Made by a program: the position numbers and the translations under genes. From Cycas panzhihuaensis (taxonomy: Eukaryota; Cycadophyta), in NCBI GenBank assembly GCA_023213395.1, contig CM041465.1, positions 153,209,741-153,273,740 on the forward strand: a DNA stretch of 64,000 bases, written 5' to 3'. Shown piece by piece: positions 36,082 to 47,721 of this stretch. Numbering within the stretch: position 1 is the stretch's first letter; every line of letters begins with the position of its first letter. The notes beneath the pieces are model-generated. The model saw only the letters and a program-made list of their open reading frames with translations, had not been told where the DNA came from and searched no databases.

Positions 36082-38637
36082 TGAAACGCTCTCCGCGGGG
36101 CAATGATCCAACGCCTAGTGGGAAGGGTATAGAAACAATATGCTAAGCAGGCTAACTAGCGAGGATCATACCTCGCAGGACGTCCGTCTTGGCGCCGAGC
36201 GCTGCACGGGACTGCAAGGTGCCTGGTTGCTTCCAGGTAGCCGTGCAAGACGAGGCCTTCCTACCCTTCGGATGGCCGGGAAGGGGAAAAGAACCTCGCA
36301 CGTCGCGGCTTCTCGAGGCAATGAGAAGGCGACGAGGGGGGGGGCAATCAACCAAACGTGCCACGGAGTAAGGGGTAAGTGTGGCTAAGGGGTATAGGTA
36401 AATGGGACCTACACTACTATGTCATGCAATGTAATAAAGAAGTACAAGAAAGCAAATGTAAAGTAAACGATTTATTTTTTTCTTTCTTTCCCTTATGTTC
36501 CTTTACAGATCAAAGTAAATGCAACGAAGCGTAAAACACAAAGTAAACACGAAAGACACGCGGGAAATACCTGAACCTGAGTCCGAAGCGGTAAATACGG
36601 GTTTCCCTCCTCGGTCGCGCTCCTTCCCTCCATCTTCCGCGCATGCAACGTCGATCAAAGGCGTCGAAGGGGGTTCACTTACCTCCCCGAGAGCATGCAA
36701 GAACTAACAAACTGAAAGAACGGAAAGTAAAGCTCAAAACAACCAAAAAAAAAGGGAAAGGCGTACCTCGTGACAGTCGACCGGCAACGGGTTGACCTCG
36801 CGCACCCCTCCCTCTCAAGCGATCCTGCACACAACCAGAGAGAACACCCTCCTCTCGGGAGAGAGGCTACCAAAACCGACGAGATATATGTATATGTATA
36901 CGCTGAAAATGAAATCAACTAGGCTAGCCAGACGTAGTTAAGCACCCACATATAATGGAAAGGAAACAAAGCCGCGCGACACATATGCGGGCCATCATAC
37001 ACCATAAAATGCACCGAATGGGATTGAGTGTAGCCTCGGGATGGCTAACTCACCCACGAGAGGTCTCCACAGGGTATAGGGAAACAATGCTAGCATGCAA
37101 CAAGATGGGTCGTGTGATAACAAGTGGCCTCACCAATGAGGAAACTCAAGCCAACCCTCAAAGGTTTCTCTAGCCCGTCTCCTAAGAAAGCCGGGTGATG
37201 AAGGGAGAGAGGATAAGGGACGAAACCCTTGGGGAGAAGGACGGCAATGGGGGACGGAACCCCGCCTATCTCCCTCAAATCCTCGTAAAAGCCCTTTATG
37301 CCTATTTAGCTTAGAAAATGGCAAAAGAGGGAACTCGGTGGGAGAGGATGAGTTTTAGGAAATCACAAGAAAAATGCGCCTAACCTAGGGCAGCGCTCTA
37401 GTAAGCCACAACTACTAAGGTTATATGCATCAAACGGCCAAAAGAAACTCAAGGGAAGTGCATGCAAACAAGAGGAAAGAATTTGCAAGCACTCAATGGA
37501 AAAAATAAGCAAAAAAAGCACTAATAGAGCCAATAAATACCTTGAATAGAGAAGAATAAGTACATGTAGGTACTTGGCCACTTGGAGCAGCAGCCCAAGC
37601 AACGTCTAAGAGGTGGTGTTGAATGTCCTTTGCAAGAGAGTAGAAGAGTAGAGCTTCATGCAAGTTGAGAGCTTGAAGATGGGTCTTTGAAGTGGTCTTT
37701 TGGTGAAGAAAACCTCTTGAAGCTTTGGGTATTTGTGGAGAGGAGTGGTGCTTGCAATGGAGCTCCGTGAGGGGCAAAGAATGGCCCCGCAACTCCACCG
37801 GTAATGGCCCACTTCACCTCTGTCCCCTTCAGAGAAGAAGTTCTCTTGTTCACTGTTTCTTTGCCTTGTCTCTTTGTGGAGAAGTTGCTTTAGAAAACTT
37901 GAAAAATGAAGTGAAGAATGCTCAATCATTCAGCAAATGAGTCAAAAAAAAAGCTTTTATGCCTTGGGCATAACAAGTGAACGTTGGGGGCCCTCGGGCG
38001 CCTCCAACCGTTCGGAGCCACGCGGCAGTTCCACGAAAAAACGCGGCCACTGTCGCGTGGTTTCTTTTTTTTTAAATTTTAAACAGTCGTGATCACAAAC
38101 TTCATGCATTTGCAAAATTGCAGATCGCTTAGTTTACCGCATCAAATGAAACTCAAAAAAGAAGAAAATGCAACATGAAAGTCATAAAAATTAGTTTTAG
38201 GGTAAGAACAGGCTAAGCCCGAAATACATCAACGGGGAAGGCTCGAGGCAGTGGGCAAGTGCTCAAAATAGTGCAAAGAGCCCTAACTAAGGGTTAAACC
38301 AGGCTTAGGAAGGGTTTGCAACATAAGTGGCACGTGGTAACACGAATAAACAAGCTGGCAAAAGCATCCCGAAAGACCGTGGAGACATCGTGAGTGGCTG
38401 TACGCCATACGGGGTGTCGCATCCGCTTATTGATGCCCCCGCTGTGAGTCGTCATAGGCTAAAGGGTACCGTTAGGCACATGCATTATGAGCAAGCAGTC
38501 AAGCAAATGCATGTAGGCAGGCATATGTCAATCAAATTACTCCAAATTACCTTAGCAATCATAAGTAAGAAAAGTGAAAATATATACCTGCACAAACCTG
38601 TGTCGATGCGTCCCGAGTCCATTCCCAATAGGAAACA
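36082..38637 (-). repeat. 3' LTR of X, 2.56 kb
   Basis: It matches 43603-46132 nearly throughout; differences are scattered substitutions and small indels, for example 36186-36250 against 43708-43760. TG/CA termini are intact. Several ORFs of 60-110 codons recur in both LTRs with different breaks and are not genes. Confidence 0.93.
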
Positions 38638-39364
38638 TCGCCTCGGCGTGAGCCTCACCGCCTAAGCGTAATGTGATGGCGAATCGACAATCAAGAAACA
38701 TGAGTAGCACATGCATATATATAAAGAAAAGCAATAAAGAGCAGCACGTGGACCAAGGGCATAGGCGAGTGTCGTGGCGGAGCAGCGTGGACAAGGGAGA
38801 CAGAGGCGAGGACAACGTAGGGTCGCCACGCGTCGTCAGGCATCGACCGCAATCGAATAAGCAAGTGAAAGGGGACACCTCCCGTTCAAGCGCAACGTGA
38901 AGTGAGAGGCATCCAGCAAAGTAAAACAAGTACAGCTAACTGATAACAACCGAAAACTTGGGCACGGGCCGGCGTGCAAGTCTCGTGGGCGATCATCCGG
39001 AAGAGGGAGGCGACGCTCAAGGATGAGGCGACGAGGCCGCCTCGGCATTGAGGTGTCTCGGGATATCAATATGTAGATTTTGTAAATATGTAGATGCATG
39101 CGTTTCCTTGGTGTATGGCCATATGTCTAACAGAGCATACACATCCCCATGAGCGAGGTAATCGAGAGGTGTGAGGTTAGAAATAGAGTGACATGCACGT
39201 CCACGAGGGAGCATAGCGGAATGTGCAAAGGAAACGACAAGCACTAAGGAGGAGTAACGATACTCCATAGCGTCGTCCCGCTTGGGGAATGCCCAAGTAG
39301 GAGGACAAAGGTTCCCAGAGCGCCGGAACGCGGGTTCCGTGGGAGGAACTGGAAGAAGAAACGA
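38638..39364 (-). other. X 3' non-coding region
   Basis: This is the - strand sequence just before the 3' LTR. The last bases (GCCGAGGCGA) are only moderately purine-rich, so the polypurine tract is weak or mutated. Overlapping ORFs on both strands show no domain. Confidence 0.5.
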
Positions 39365-39704
39365 GAATCCACCTTAAATTACCATTCCACCCGTGGCTGG
39401 GAAGAATGGGGACAATTTAAGATGGTAGTTTAAGCTCATTTCGGAGCGTGAATCCATCTTAAATTGCCATTCAACCCGCGGTTGGGAGGAATGGAAACAA
39501 TCTAAAATGGTAGTTTAGGCTCGTTTCGGAGCAAGGATCCATCTTAAATTGCCATTCAACCCATGGTTGGGAAGAATGAGAACAATCTGAGATGGTAGTT
39601 TAGGCTCGTTTCGGAGCAAGAATCCATCTTAAATTGCCATTCCACCCGTGGTTGGGAGGAATGGGAACAATTTAAAATGGTAGTTTAGGCTCGTTTCGGA
39701 GCAC
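39365..39704 (-). repeat. 85-bp tandem repeat, four units, in X
   Basis: Units begin at 39365, 39450, 39535 and 39620, exactly 85 bp apart. Each has GAATCCATCTTAAATTGCC, then a CCGTGGTTGGGA block, then ATGGTAGTTTAGGCTCG. Within each unit ATCTTAAATTGCCATT and AATCTAAAATGGTAGTTT form an imperfect inverted pair, so each unit could fold into a hairpin. Confidence 0.93.
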
Positions 39705-40165
39705 GAGGAGAGGAAGAGGTGTGCCTAGATCCCATAAAGGTAGGGGTAGTCACACGCAGGGTAGGAGATAGGTGACGAAGAGTAGGGCCAGTATCGCTAA
39801 GCCTACTAGTAAACTTACTATGGTCGGAACCAGATGAGCGCAACGGACCTGGCACACGACGGATCGCGTGGCAAGGTTGCATACGAGTAAGAGTGGCTCT
39901 AGTCTGAGGTAAGGATCTAGAGTGCGAAGAAGAAGTGCCTCTACGAGTGGCTCACGACGTGGGCACCTACGTGAAACCGGTCGGGGAGGCCGAGAAGGTA
40001 AAATAAATGGCTGGTTTAGGACCAAAGGGCTCAGAGCCACTGTAGAATGAGGAAGAGCGAGAATATCTGATCGAGATATTCCCCTAAGTGCTCGCGAAAC
40101 CAGGGTGACACGTCGAGGAGAGGGCCCATAACCCTCGCTATCCGAATCATAATCACACATGGTGG
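39705..40165 (-). other. X region after protease, no known domain
   Basis: An open stretch at 40184-39750 (- strand, start MVTCHLATMCDYDSDSE) overlaps the end of the protease frame. Its second half is Leu/Pro/Arg-rich and looks like read-through of non-coding DNA. An autonomous relative would have RT here. Confidence 0.45.
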
Positions 40166-43100
40166 CTAAATGGCAAGTAACCACCTACATGATAGGGGTA
40201 AACCTAACCAGTTTGGCTCATGACATGGCATAGGGCTCGGTGATGAAGGTCGATCTCCTCGAAACAAAGGTCCCACGGAAGGAGTAACCTCCTCGGGATC
40301 GCTATCTTCATCATCGAAAATAGCCTGGCAGGCTGGATGGGAGGTTTGAGACGGCATAGGCTCACGGGCGACAACTTTAACTTGTCCTTCATGGACAAAT
40401 TTAAGTTGCCCCCACTGTGTGGAGCGATTGCTCCCATCCGGGTCGAGCCATGGTCGGCCCAACAAGAGGTCAGACTCCACATCGACATCGAGTACAGAAT
40501 CGACAGCAGTTTTCCCTCCTAAGGTGAGGGAAAGGGAGGATCCCCAAAGGGGACTTCTCGGTCCCATCATACCCTTGGCATTTCCAAGGGACGACTCAGA
40601 GCTACTATGCCTAGCTCCTTGAGCATACTGTATGAGCATAGCATTGACCGAGGAGCCATTATCCACAATGGTCCTCTTTATGATACAATCACGAGTGTCA
40701 ATGGTAATGACGAACGGGTAATGAAAAAGCTTCTCCCGCTTGCTGGGAGATGGGAGATCTCTGGGATCAAATGAGATGACAGGTGGCCCATGGGAGGTAG
40801 CACCTATCACATGGATGGAAGCGTCTTGTTGGCCAAGAGCTTCAAGAAGAAGAGCACGTTACTCAGGGCAGCTTCTCAAGACGTCCATCAAGGACATTCC
40901 TGCAGCGACGGTATAGAGCTCGTCAACAATAGAAAAGGGTTTACCCTTCCCTGTGGGTTGGGTAAGCGCCCTTCTAAAGTCGAATCGACCGGAGCGGACG
41001 GGAATAGTCTTGGGAAGTGCAGGAATCTCCGGAGGAACAGCTTCCAGAAGAGGATCAAGGTAAGATGTGGATGAAGAGGTACCGGCTGCCTCTTTAGCAG
41101 CTTGAGACCGGGTTAAGGCATATAACGGAGTGGTCTCAAGCAATTGGACAACCTTCTTTCCCTTGTAGCGGGACTGCGAAGGTGACGGAGCACGGCGGTC
41201 GGGGGCCAAGGTGAAGGTGACCTTCGCACCCTTCCCTCTACCATGCGAAGGGCGAGAATCGGGGACCTATCCCGGTCGACCTTCCTGTTGAACATCACGA
41301 CCACGTTCCCCATGTTTGGGGAACGGGTCTCTATGAATGGGTTGATCGAGGTTAGGCCTCGATGCTCGCCTAGGGGACGAATCGCGCGACGGGGCGTCGC
41401 GTGGGTCTTGTGCCGACAGCGAATCGTCATGGAAACATTCCCCATGGATGGAGCACCACCTCTTCTCAAGGGGAGGATCGGTCCTCCTTGCTTGAGAAGA
41501 CTGGGTGTTACCCCCTTTGGGGGGCATCGCACGAGAAGCTTGCTGAACAGGTCTATGGGAGGTAGGCGACGAAGGAGGTTGGAGTTTAAGCTCCTCCATC
41601 GTTTGCTCAAATGAGCGAATAGTGGAGGTGAGGGGGTTTAGGGTCCTCTCGGTCGGATGAGAGGTGGACCTAGCGGGCGGCGAAGGTTTGGTTTCCTTCG
41701 CTAGAAGAGGCGCCTCGCGATGTTGTGAGGGCTTAGGAGGTTTCTTGAGACCCGCTTGGATCTCAATGGCCTCCAACGCCAAGCACCTCGAAATCGCGGA
41801 GTCACACGTGGTTGCCCCCATCTTGAGGACCTCCACGTGCACCTCGTGACGGTGCATTGACGAAGAGATCCCTCTTCAACTCCTCAGGCAAGGTGGCCTT
41901 GGTGGAATGAAGAAGGTCGTGAAAGCGCCGTACAAAGTCACGATTCATCTCATCATGACCTTGTTTGAGCGACAGAAGCGCCTTCATTCCGCTTTCGAAT
42001 GGGCGAGCTACGTCAAAGTAGTTGACGAACTCGTCCACTAACTGCTGGAATGAGGAGATCGAATGGGCAGGGAGGCGGTAAAACTACTTGAGGGCGTCGC
42101 CCTGCAAGGACCGCGGGAAGAGCTTCATCAAGATATGGTCGTAGGCCCAATAGTCAATGCACGCCATAGAGAAACTGCGTACATGCTCGGTCGGGTCTTG
42201 CGACGAAGTCCCGTCGAATTTGGGGACTTCAGGAGGATGAGGCGGCAAGTTAGTCCTCAATGCCTCCACAGACAAGGGCGTCGACCTATAGTCCACGAAA
42301 GGACGGGTCCTCGCCTGGGCTAAGGGATCGACAGCTGGCAAAGGAATGGATGGGGGTGTCGGTCCCATCCCTCCTTGGGGAAACACCCCTTGTGGGAAGG
42401 GGGTCTGCGGGTAGATGTTCTGGAAAGGAGGCAAGCTCCCTTGCGATGTCGCGGCAACGAGAGTTGCGCTGGATGACGGAAATGGGGGGTAGGGGACCGG
42501 GTTCTGCCCATATGGGCCACCCGTAGGTGGCGCAACCCCATACGGGTGCAACGGGTCCACCCCGTAGACAGGGAGATGGTTTCCTTTACCCTGCCCCTAA
42601 GGTTGAGATATGTAGCCTGGGGGCATGTAAAGAGAAGGACCACCAACCGGGTTCTGGACGCATGTAGGAGTGGGTCCTACATGACTAGCGGCAGCGGCGC
42701 TAGTAGGGCCTCGAGGCCTACTAGGGAACACGTGCGCCACGTTCGGCGGTGGCACGTGCGTTTGGTTTGAGCAAGGCATACTAACCCCGAGTTGGGGAAC
42801 GGACACGCCGCGAGCAGGTCCCGAAGGAGTGGGACCACGACTAGGGGCGGCAGGCGCAACACTCGCCTTAGGAGCTGGGGTAGACACGGCATAGGACGTG
42901 TGTGCGCGGGCGGAAGCATCAATCGTCGTAGATGATGTGGGCATGGATGAGGAAGACGCCACGTTGCGTAGCATTTCTGTAAACCATCTAGGAGGTGGTT
43001 GGCGTGACCCTTTCGAAAGTACCCGCAGAGCATCACGACCGCGTCGGCGGGAGGGTTATCCTCATAGCCATACGAGGTCGAAGGGGCTTCGAAGTAGGGG

Positions 43101-43327
43101 ATCCTCGTGGCGCTCCTCATAAGGCTCGCCCGGTGGGGTGGCGGGTCTCACGAGTGGCCGGATCTTCCACGCATGAGCCAAGGCTCAAAGTCTTCGGGGT
43201 GGAAATGGTCATCTGGGTAATATATGGAATCCTCGCCCTCACGGGTGGATTCCGGAACGGACGAAGGGAACTCTTGAGTTCCTGAAGTCATGGCATGGTA
43301 GGCCCAATCGGACGGGTAACCTTCCAT
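40166..43327 (-). pseudogene. X gag-protease reading frame (about 1,050 codons)
   Basis: The likely start is ATG 43327 (MEGYPSDWAYHAM). The N-terminal part is acidic, then Pro/Ser-rich (about 42970-42300). The capsid core runs VPKFDGTSSQDPTEHVRSF, then LFPRSLQGDALK, then DEFVNYFDVARPFESGMKAL. A variant knuckle (RWCSIHGECFHD near 41440) precedes the protease: IVDNGSSVNAML near 40660 with D-N-G-S-S, and SDLLLGRPWLDPDG near 40450. Damage: a TGA near 43160, TAG near 42597 and 42084 (the latter at a Trp), a TAG near 41267, a TAA near 40859, and two frameshifts near 42975 and 41860 that cancel out. D-N-G in place of D-S/T-G may or may not be active. Confidence 0.85.
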
Positions 43328-43582
43328 TCTTAGAATCGGGGTTCGACGATGGAATGAAACGCGACGATTGGTCTTCTAACAACGGCGGCAAACCCCGCAA
43401 GTGGCGCGAGAAACGTCGCATGCAACACCTCCGCGAGCGTTGTTAGAAAAAGCGAAAAGGAAAAGAAAGGAAAGCACTGCAAACACGTTGGGGGTTGCCC
43501 AACTCAAAACACAGAATGTGAAACTACCTAAAGGCAAGAGCACCAACACGAAGGGGAAGCGGATCTAGCTCCCTTCTTTGGC

Positions 43583-43602
43583 GGTCCAAGATGGTCGCCG
43601 AT
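43583..43602 (-). other. Primer binding site region of X
   Basis: After the LTR the - strand reads ATCGGCGACCATCTTGG. It is not the initiator tRNA-Met type used by the other elements. It resembles the TGGCGAC-type sites of Tat/Ogre elements, with a C where T is expected. The tRNA is not assigned. Confidence 0.5.
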
Positions 43603-46132
43603 TGAAACGCTCTCTGCAGGGCAATGATCCAACGCCTAGCAGGAAGGGTATAGAAACAATATGCTAAGCAGGCTAACTAGCGAGGATCATACCTCGCCCG
43701 GGACGTCCGTGCACCGCGCCGCACGGATCGCAAGGTGCCCTGGTTGCTTCCAGTGGCCGTGCAAGACGAGGCTTTCCTACCCTTGGATGGCCGGGAAGGG
43801 AAAAGAACCTCGCGTCGCGGCTTCTCGAGGCAATGAGAAGGCGGCGAGGGGGCAATCAACCAAATGTGTCACGGGTAAGGGTAAGTGTGGCTAAGGGGTA
43901 TAGGTAAATGGGACCTACACTACTATGTCATGCAATGTAATAAAGAAGTACAAGAAAGCAAATGTAAAGTAAACGATTTGTTTTTTTCTTTCTTTCCCTT
44001 ATGTTCCTTTACAGATCAAAGTAAATGCAACGGGCGTAAAACACAAAGTAAACACGAAAGACACACGGAAATACACGGAGTCCGAGCAGAAATACGGGTT
44101 TCCCTCCTCGGTCGCGCTCCTTCCCTCCATCTTCCGCGCATGCAACGTCGATCAAAGGCGTCGAAGGGGGTTCACTTACCTCCCCGAGAGCATGCAAGAA
44201 CTAACAAACTGAAAGAACGGAAAGTAAAGCTCAAAACAACCAAAAAAAAGGGAAAGGCGTACCTCGTGACAGTCGACCGGCAACGGGTTGACCTCGCGCA
44301 CCCCTCCCTCTCAAGCGATCCCGCACACAACCAGAGAGAACACCCTCCTCTCGGGAGAGGCTACCACAGCCGACGAGATACATGTACCTGTATATGCTGA
44401 AAATGAAATCAACTAGGCTAGCCAGACGTAGTTAAGCACCCACATATAATGGAAAGGAAACAAAGCCGCGCGACACATATGCGGGCCGTCATACACCATA
44501 AAATGCACCGAATGGGATTGAGTGTAGCCTCGGGATGGCTAACTCACCCACGAGAGGTCTCCACAGGGTATAGGGAAACAATGCTAGCATGCAACAAGAT
44601 GGGTCGTGTGATAACAAGTGGCCTACGCCAATGAGGAAACTCAAGCCAACCCTCAAAGGTTTCTCTAGCCCCGTCTCCTAAGAAAGCGCGGGTGATAAAG
44701 GGAGAGAGGATAAGGGACGGAACCCTTGGGGAGAAGGACGGCAATGGGGGACGGAACCCCGCCTATCTCCCTCAAATCCTCGTAAAAGCCCTTTATGCCA
44801 GCTAGCTTAGAAAATGGCAAAAGAGGGAACTCGGTGGGAGAGGATGAGTTTTAGGAAATCACAAGAAAAATGCGCCTAACCTAGGGCAGCGCTCTAGTAA
44901 GCCACAACTACTAAGGTTATATGCATCAAACGGCTAAAAGAAACTCAAGGGAAGTGCATGCAAACATGAGAAAAGAATTTGCAAGCACTCAATGGAAAAA
45001 ACAAGCAAAAAAAGCACTAATAGAGCCAATAAATACCTTGAATAGAGAAGAATAAGTACATGTAGGTACTTGGCCACTTGGAGCAGCAGCCCAAGCAATG
45101 TCTAAGAGGTGGTGTTGAATGTCCTTTGCAAGAGAGTAGAAGAGTAGAGCTTCATGCAAGTTGAGAGCTTGAAGATGGGTCTTTGAAGTGGTCTTTTGGT
45201 GAAGAAAACCTCTTGAAGCTTTGGGTATTTGTGGAGAGGAGTGGTGCTTGCAATGGAGCTCCATAGGGGGCAGCAATGGCCCTGCAATTCCAGCTGGTAA
45301 TGGCCCACTTCACCTCTGTCCCACTGCTGTAGAAGAAGTTCTCTTGTTCACTGTTTCTTTGCCTTGTCTCTTTGTGGAGAAGTTGCTCTAGAAAACTTGA
45401 AAAATGAAGTGAAGAATGCTCAATCATTCAGCAAATGAGTCAAAAAAAAAGCTTTTATGCCTTGGGCATAACAAGTGAACGTTGGGGGCCCTCGGGCGCC
45501 TCCAACTGATTCGAAGCCACGCGATTCATGCTAAACGCGCCATCGTCGCGTGGTTTCTTTTTTTAATTTTGAGCAGTCGTCTGCAAACTTCGCATCATGC
45601 AAAAATTGCCAAGACCGCTTAGTTTACCGCATCACCAAACTCAAAAAAGAAGAAAATGCAACATGAAAGTCATAAAAATCGGTTTTAGGGTAAGAACAGG
45701 GGCTAAGCACGAAATACATCAAGCGGGGAAGGCTCGAGGCGGTGGGCAAGTACTCAAAATGGTGCAAAGAGCCCTAACTAAGGGTTAAACCAGGCTTAGG
45801 AAGGGTTTGCAACATAAGTGGCACGTGGTAACACGAATAAACAAGCTGGCAAAAGCATCCCGAAAGACCATGGAGACATCGTGAGTGGTCAGACGCCATA
45901 CGGGGTGTCGCATCCGCTTATGGATGCCCCCGTTGTGAGTCGTCATAGGCTAAAGGGTGCCGTTAGGCACATGCATTATGAGCAAGCAGTCAAGCAAATG
46001 CATGTAGGCAGGCATATGTCAATCAAATTACTCCAAATTACCTTAGCAATCATAAGTAAGAAAAGTGAAAACATATACCTACACAAACCTGTGTCGATGC
46101 ATCCCGAGTCCATTCCCAATAGCTGGGAAACA
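43603..46132 (-). repeat. 5' LTR of X, 2.53 kb
   Basis: It is the partner of 36082-38637, with TG and CA termini intact. It carries a 171-codon + strand ORF at 43885-44400 that the other LTR does not preserve. Confidence 0.93.
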
Positions 46133-46137
46133 GCTGC

Positions 46138-46640
46138 CAAACACAACTTGACAAACATCCAAAGGGACTACTTCACATTCAACTTCATCAATGAACTTTT
46201 TAGAAATTACAAATTTAAACTTACATTGGTGAGTAACCTACAACTCTGAATCTTTTTGCAACCATCCAAGAGGATATGGTTTTGGATGTGCATGCATTTT
46301 TAATCCCAGTTTCTTTACCAATGCTTCTGAGATTAAATTCTTTTGGCTTCCTCCATCAAAAATGGCATCAACCATACTTTGTTTCACTTGGATTCTTACC
46401 ATGAAGAGCTCCTCTCTAATCTTTGGATCAACTTGCTGGTGGTTATTTCCAGGCTCCGCATTAGACATGAGCATCAACTTCTCATTGGCTTCTTCAATGC
46501 CGCAAACATTTTCATCACCTTCAGAGTTAAGTAAAGTTTTACCTTCAGTCTTAACTTTACCTTTCCCCTTGTTCTTGGGTCTTTTCTCTGGCTGTAGAAA
46601 CCAACAGTCTTCTCTGTTGACTGACACGCTTGCAATGAAT
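46138..46640 (-). pseudogene. H zinc knuckle and protease N-terminal part
   Basis: The stretch 46627-46238 is open. It starts at the knuckle's second half (REDCWF), passes through a basic linker, and holds the protease site AIFDGGSQKNLISEALVKKL near 46360 with its catalytic Asp. A stop near 46238 and the insertion of X at 46137 end it. The knuckle's first Cys pair (CIHCKR) lies in another frame just upstream, so one frameshift separates them. Confidence 0.88.
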
Positions 46641-47527
46641 ACAAGTGATTTTGATTTGGGTGGTATTGGCTTGTTTCATCTTGCCAAAACCTCTAATAGA
46701 TTATTGTCCAACTTTACCTGGAAACTTCATTCCTCGGGCAGGCTTGTTACCACCTTCTGGAGGTGCAAACCTTTTCCTTTCAGCAAAAACCTTCCTATTC
46801 CTCTTTTCTATGGCAATCGCCTTCTTGCTGGCTTCGTCAAGCGATTTAACTTCGAACAGATGAAGTTCTTGCTAAATATGCTGGTGCAGTCCTCCAATAT
46901 ATTTCAGCATCATATCTTTACCCAGTAAAGAGATGCCCAACACAACAGCTTGCTTTTAAAATTCTGTTGTATAATCTTGGACATTTTGGCCTCTTTCCTG
47001 TCGGTAATATTGCCATCTAATCCTCTGTTGCTCTTCATATCCAATAGGATAGAATTGCTTCTTTATGAGGATTTTAAACTGTTGCCAAGTGATTTCATTT
47101 ACATTATGGGATTTAATGCATGCATTCCACCAAACTAATGCATGTTTAGATAATTTTAACCTAGCAAAAGTTATTTTCTTTGGTTTTATACCCATAAATA
47201 GAAAAATAAGTTTCTAGTTGGTCCAGCCAACTATCTAATTTTTCGGCATCCAATGTTCCATCATAGATGGGTAATTCAAGTTTTGCCTCTACCTTGAATG
47301 GATGTGTGAATCTTCTTGGGATTGTCATCTTCTTCATCATTTTCTTGTTGGTCTTCTACCAACTCTTCATTCGTCTCCTCTTTCATCAGTTCTTCTTCTA
47401 CCTTCTTTATGCCTTTGGCTGTTGAAGAAGAAGTTGCAACTAGCTGCGCCACAAGCTGGGTTAGCCTGTCGAGGTTCTGCTCTATTTTCACGAACCTTTC
47501 CTCCATTTTCTACTCTGGATCAGACAT
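46641..47527 (-). pseudogene. H gag
   Basis: The likely start is ATG 47527 (MSDPE, then a TAG, then KMEERFVKIEQN). The N-terminus is a predicted coiled coil rich in Glu. The capsid follows: ELPIYDGTLDAEKLDSW near 47270, then RLKLSKHALVWWNACIKS, then FYPIGYEEQQRIRWQYY (47195-46956). The frame is mostly readable, with scattered stops. Confidence 0.87.
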
Positions 47528-47699
47528 TTTCCTTCGCTGTTTTCTTTCTCTCTCCAGAGGCTCGGTTAGAGGTCCACCCGTTAACAGATATTGATATCTA
47601 GTTTTCATAAAAACTTCTACAATGAAAGTAAGAGGATTTTTTTCTTTTCTTTTCTTTCTTTTTCTTTAAAATCCCTAAGTTCCCAAGGGTTTCAAGAAA

Positions 47700-47714
47700 C
47701 TAGCTCTAATACCA
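47700..47714 (-). other. Primer binding site of H
   Basis: The - strand reads TGGTATTAGAGCTAG, identical to G1's site and one base off the initiator tRNA-Met complement. Confidence 0.88.
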
Positions 47715-47721
47715 AAAATAT

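Larger units (their letters stand above)
36082..46132 (-). mobile_element. Element X: gag-protease-only LTR retrotransposon
   Basis: It is 10,051 bp, starts TGAAACGCTC and ends GGGAAACA on the + strand, with an exact GCTGC duplication. LTRs of about 2.55 kb (36082-38637 and 43603-46132) flank 4.97 kb of internal sequence. That interior has one gag-protease frame (43327-40166, - strand), then 1.5 kb without a recognisable domain but with four 85-bp repeats. No RT, RNase H or integrase motif was found on either strand. It is GC-rich against AT-rich surroundings. Mobilisation would need enzymes from another element, probably of the Tat/Ogre lineage. Confidence 0.9.
36077..46137. repeat. Target-site duplication of X: GCTGC on each side
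   Basis: GCTGC occurs at 36077-36081 and at 46133-46137. Outside it, H's coding sequence joins as VVFGS then PYLYDRD, matching the uninterrupted G1 copy (FGNPYIYDRD at about 5613). This fixes X's ends to the base. Confidence 0.95.

Noticed and set aside
38327-38665. 112-codon + strand ORF, and its partner at 45818-46249
   Set aside because: Both come from the ends of X's LTRs, read across the LTR boundary into different flanks, so they cannot be one gene.
43885-44400. 171-codon ORF on the + strand
   Set aside because: It lies in X's 5' LTR and is antisense to the element. The matching region of the other LTR (36370-36900) is broken, and no domain is recognisable.
36082-46132. The two 2.5-kb repeats taken as a segmental duplication
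   Set aside because: TG/CA termini, a 5-bp target duplication and a gag-protease interior between them identify LTRs.
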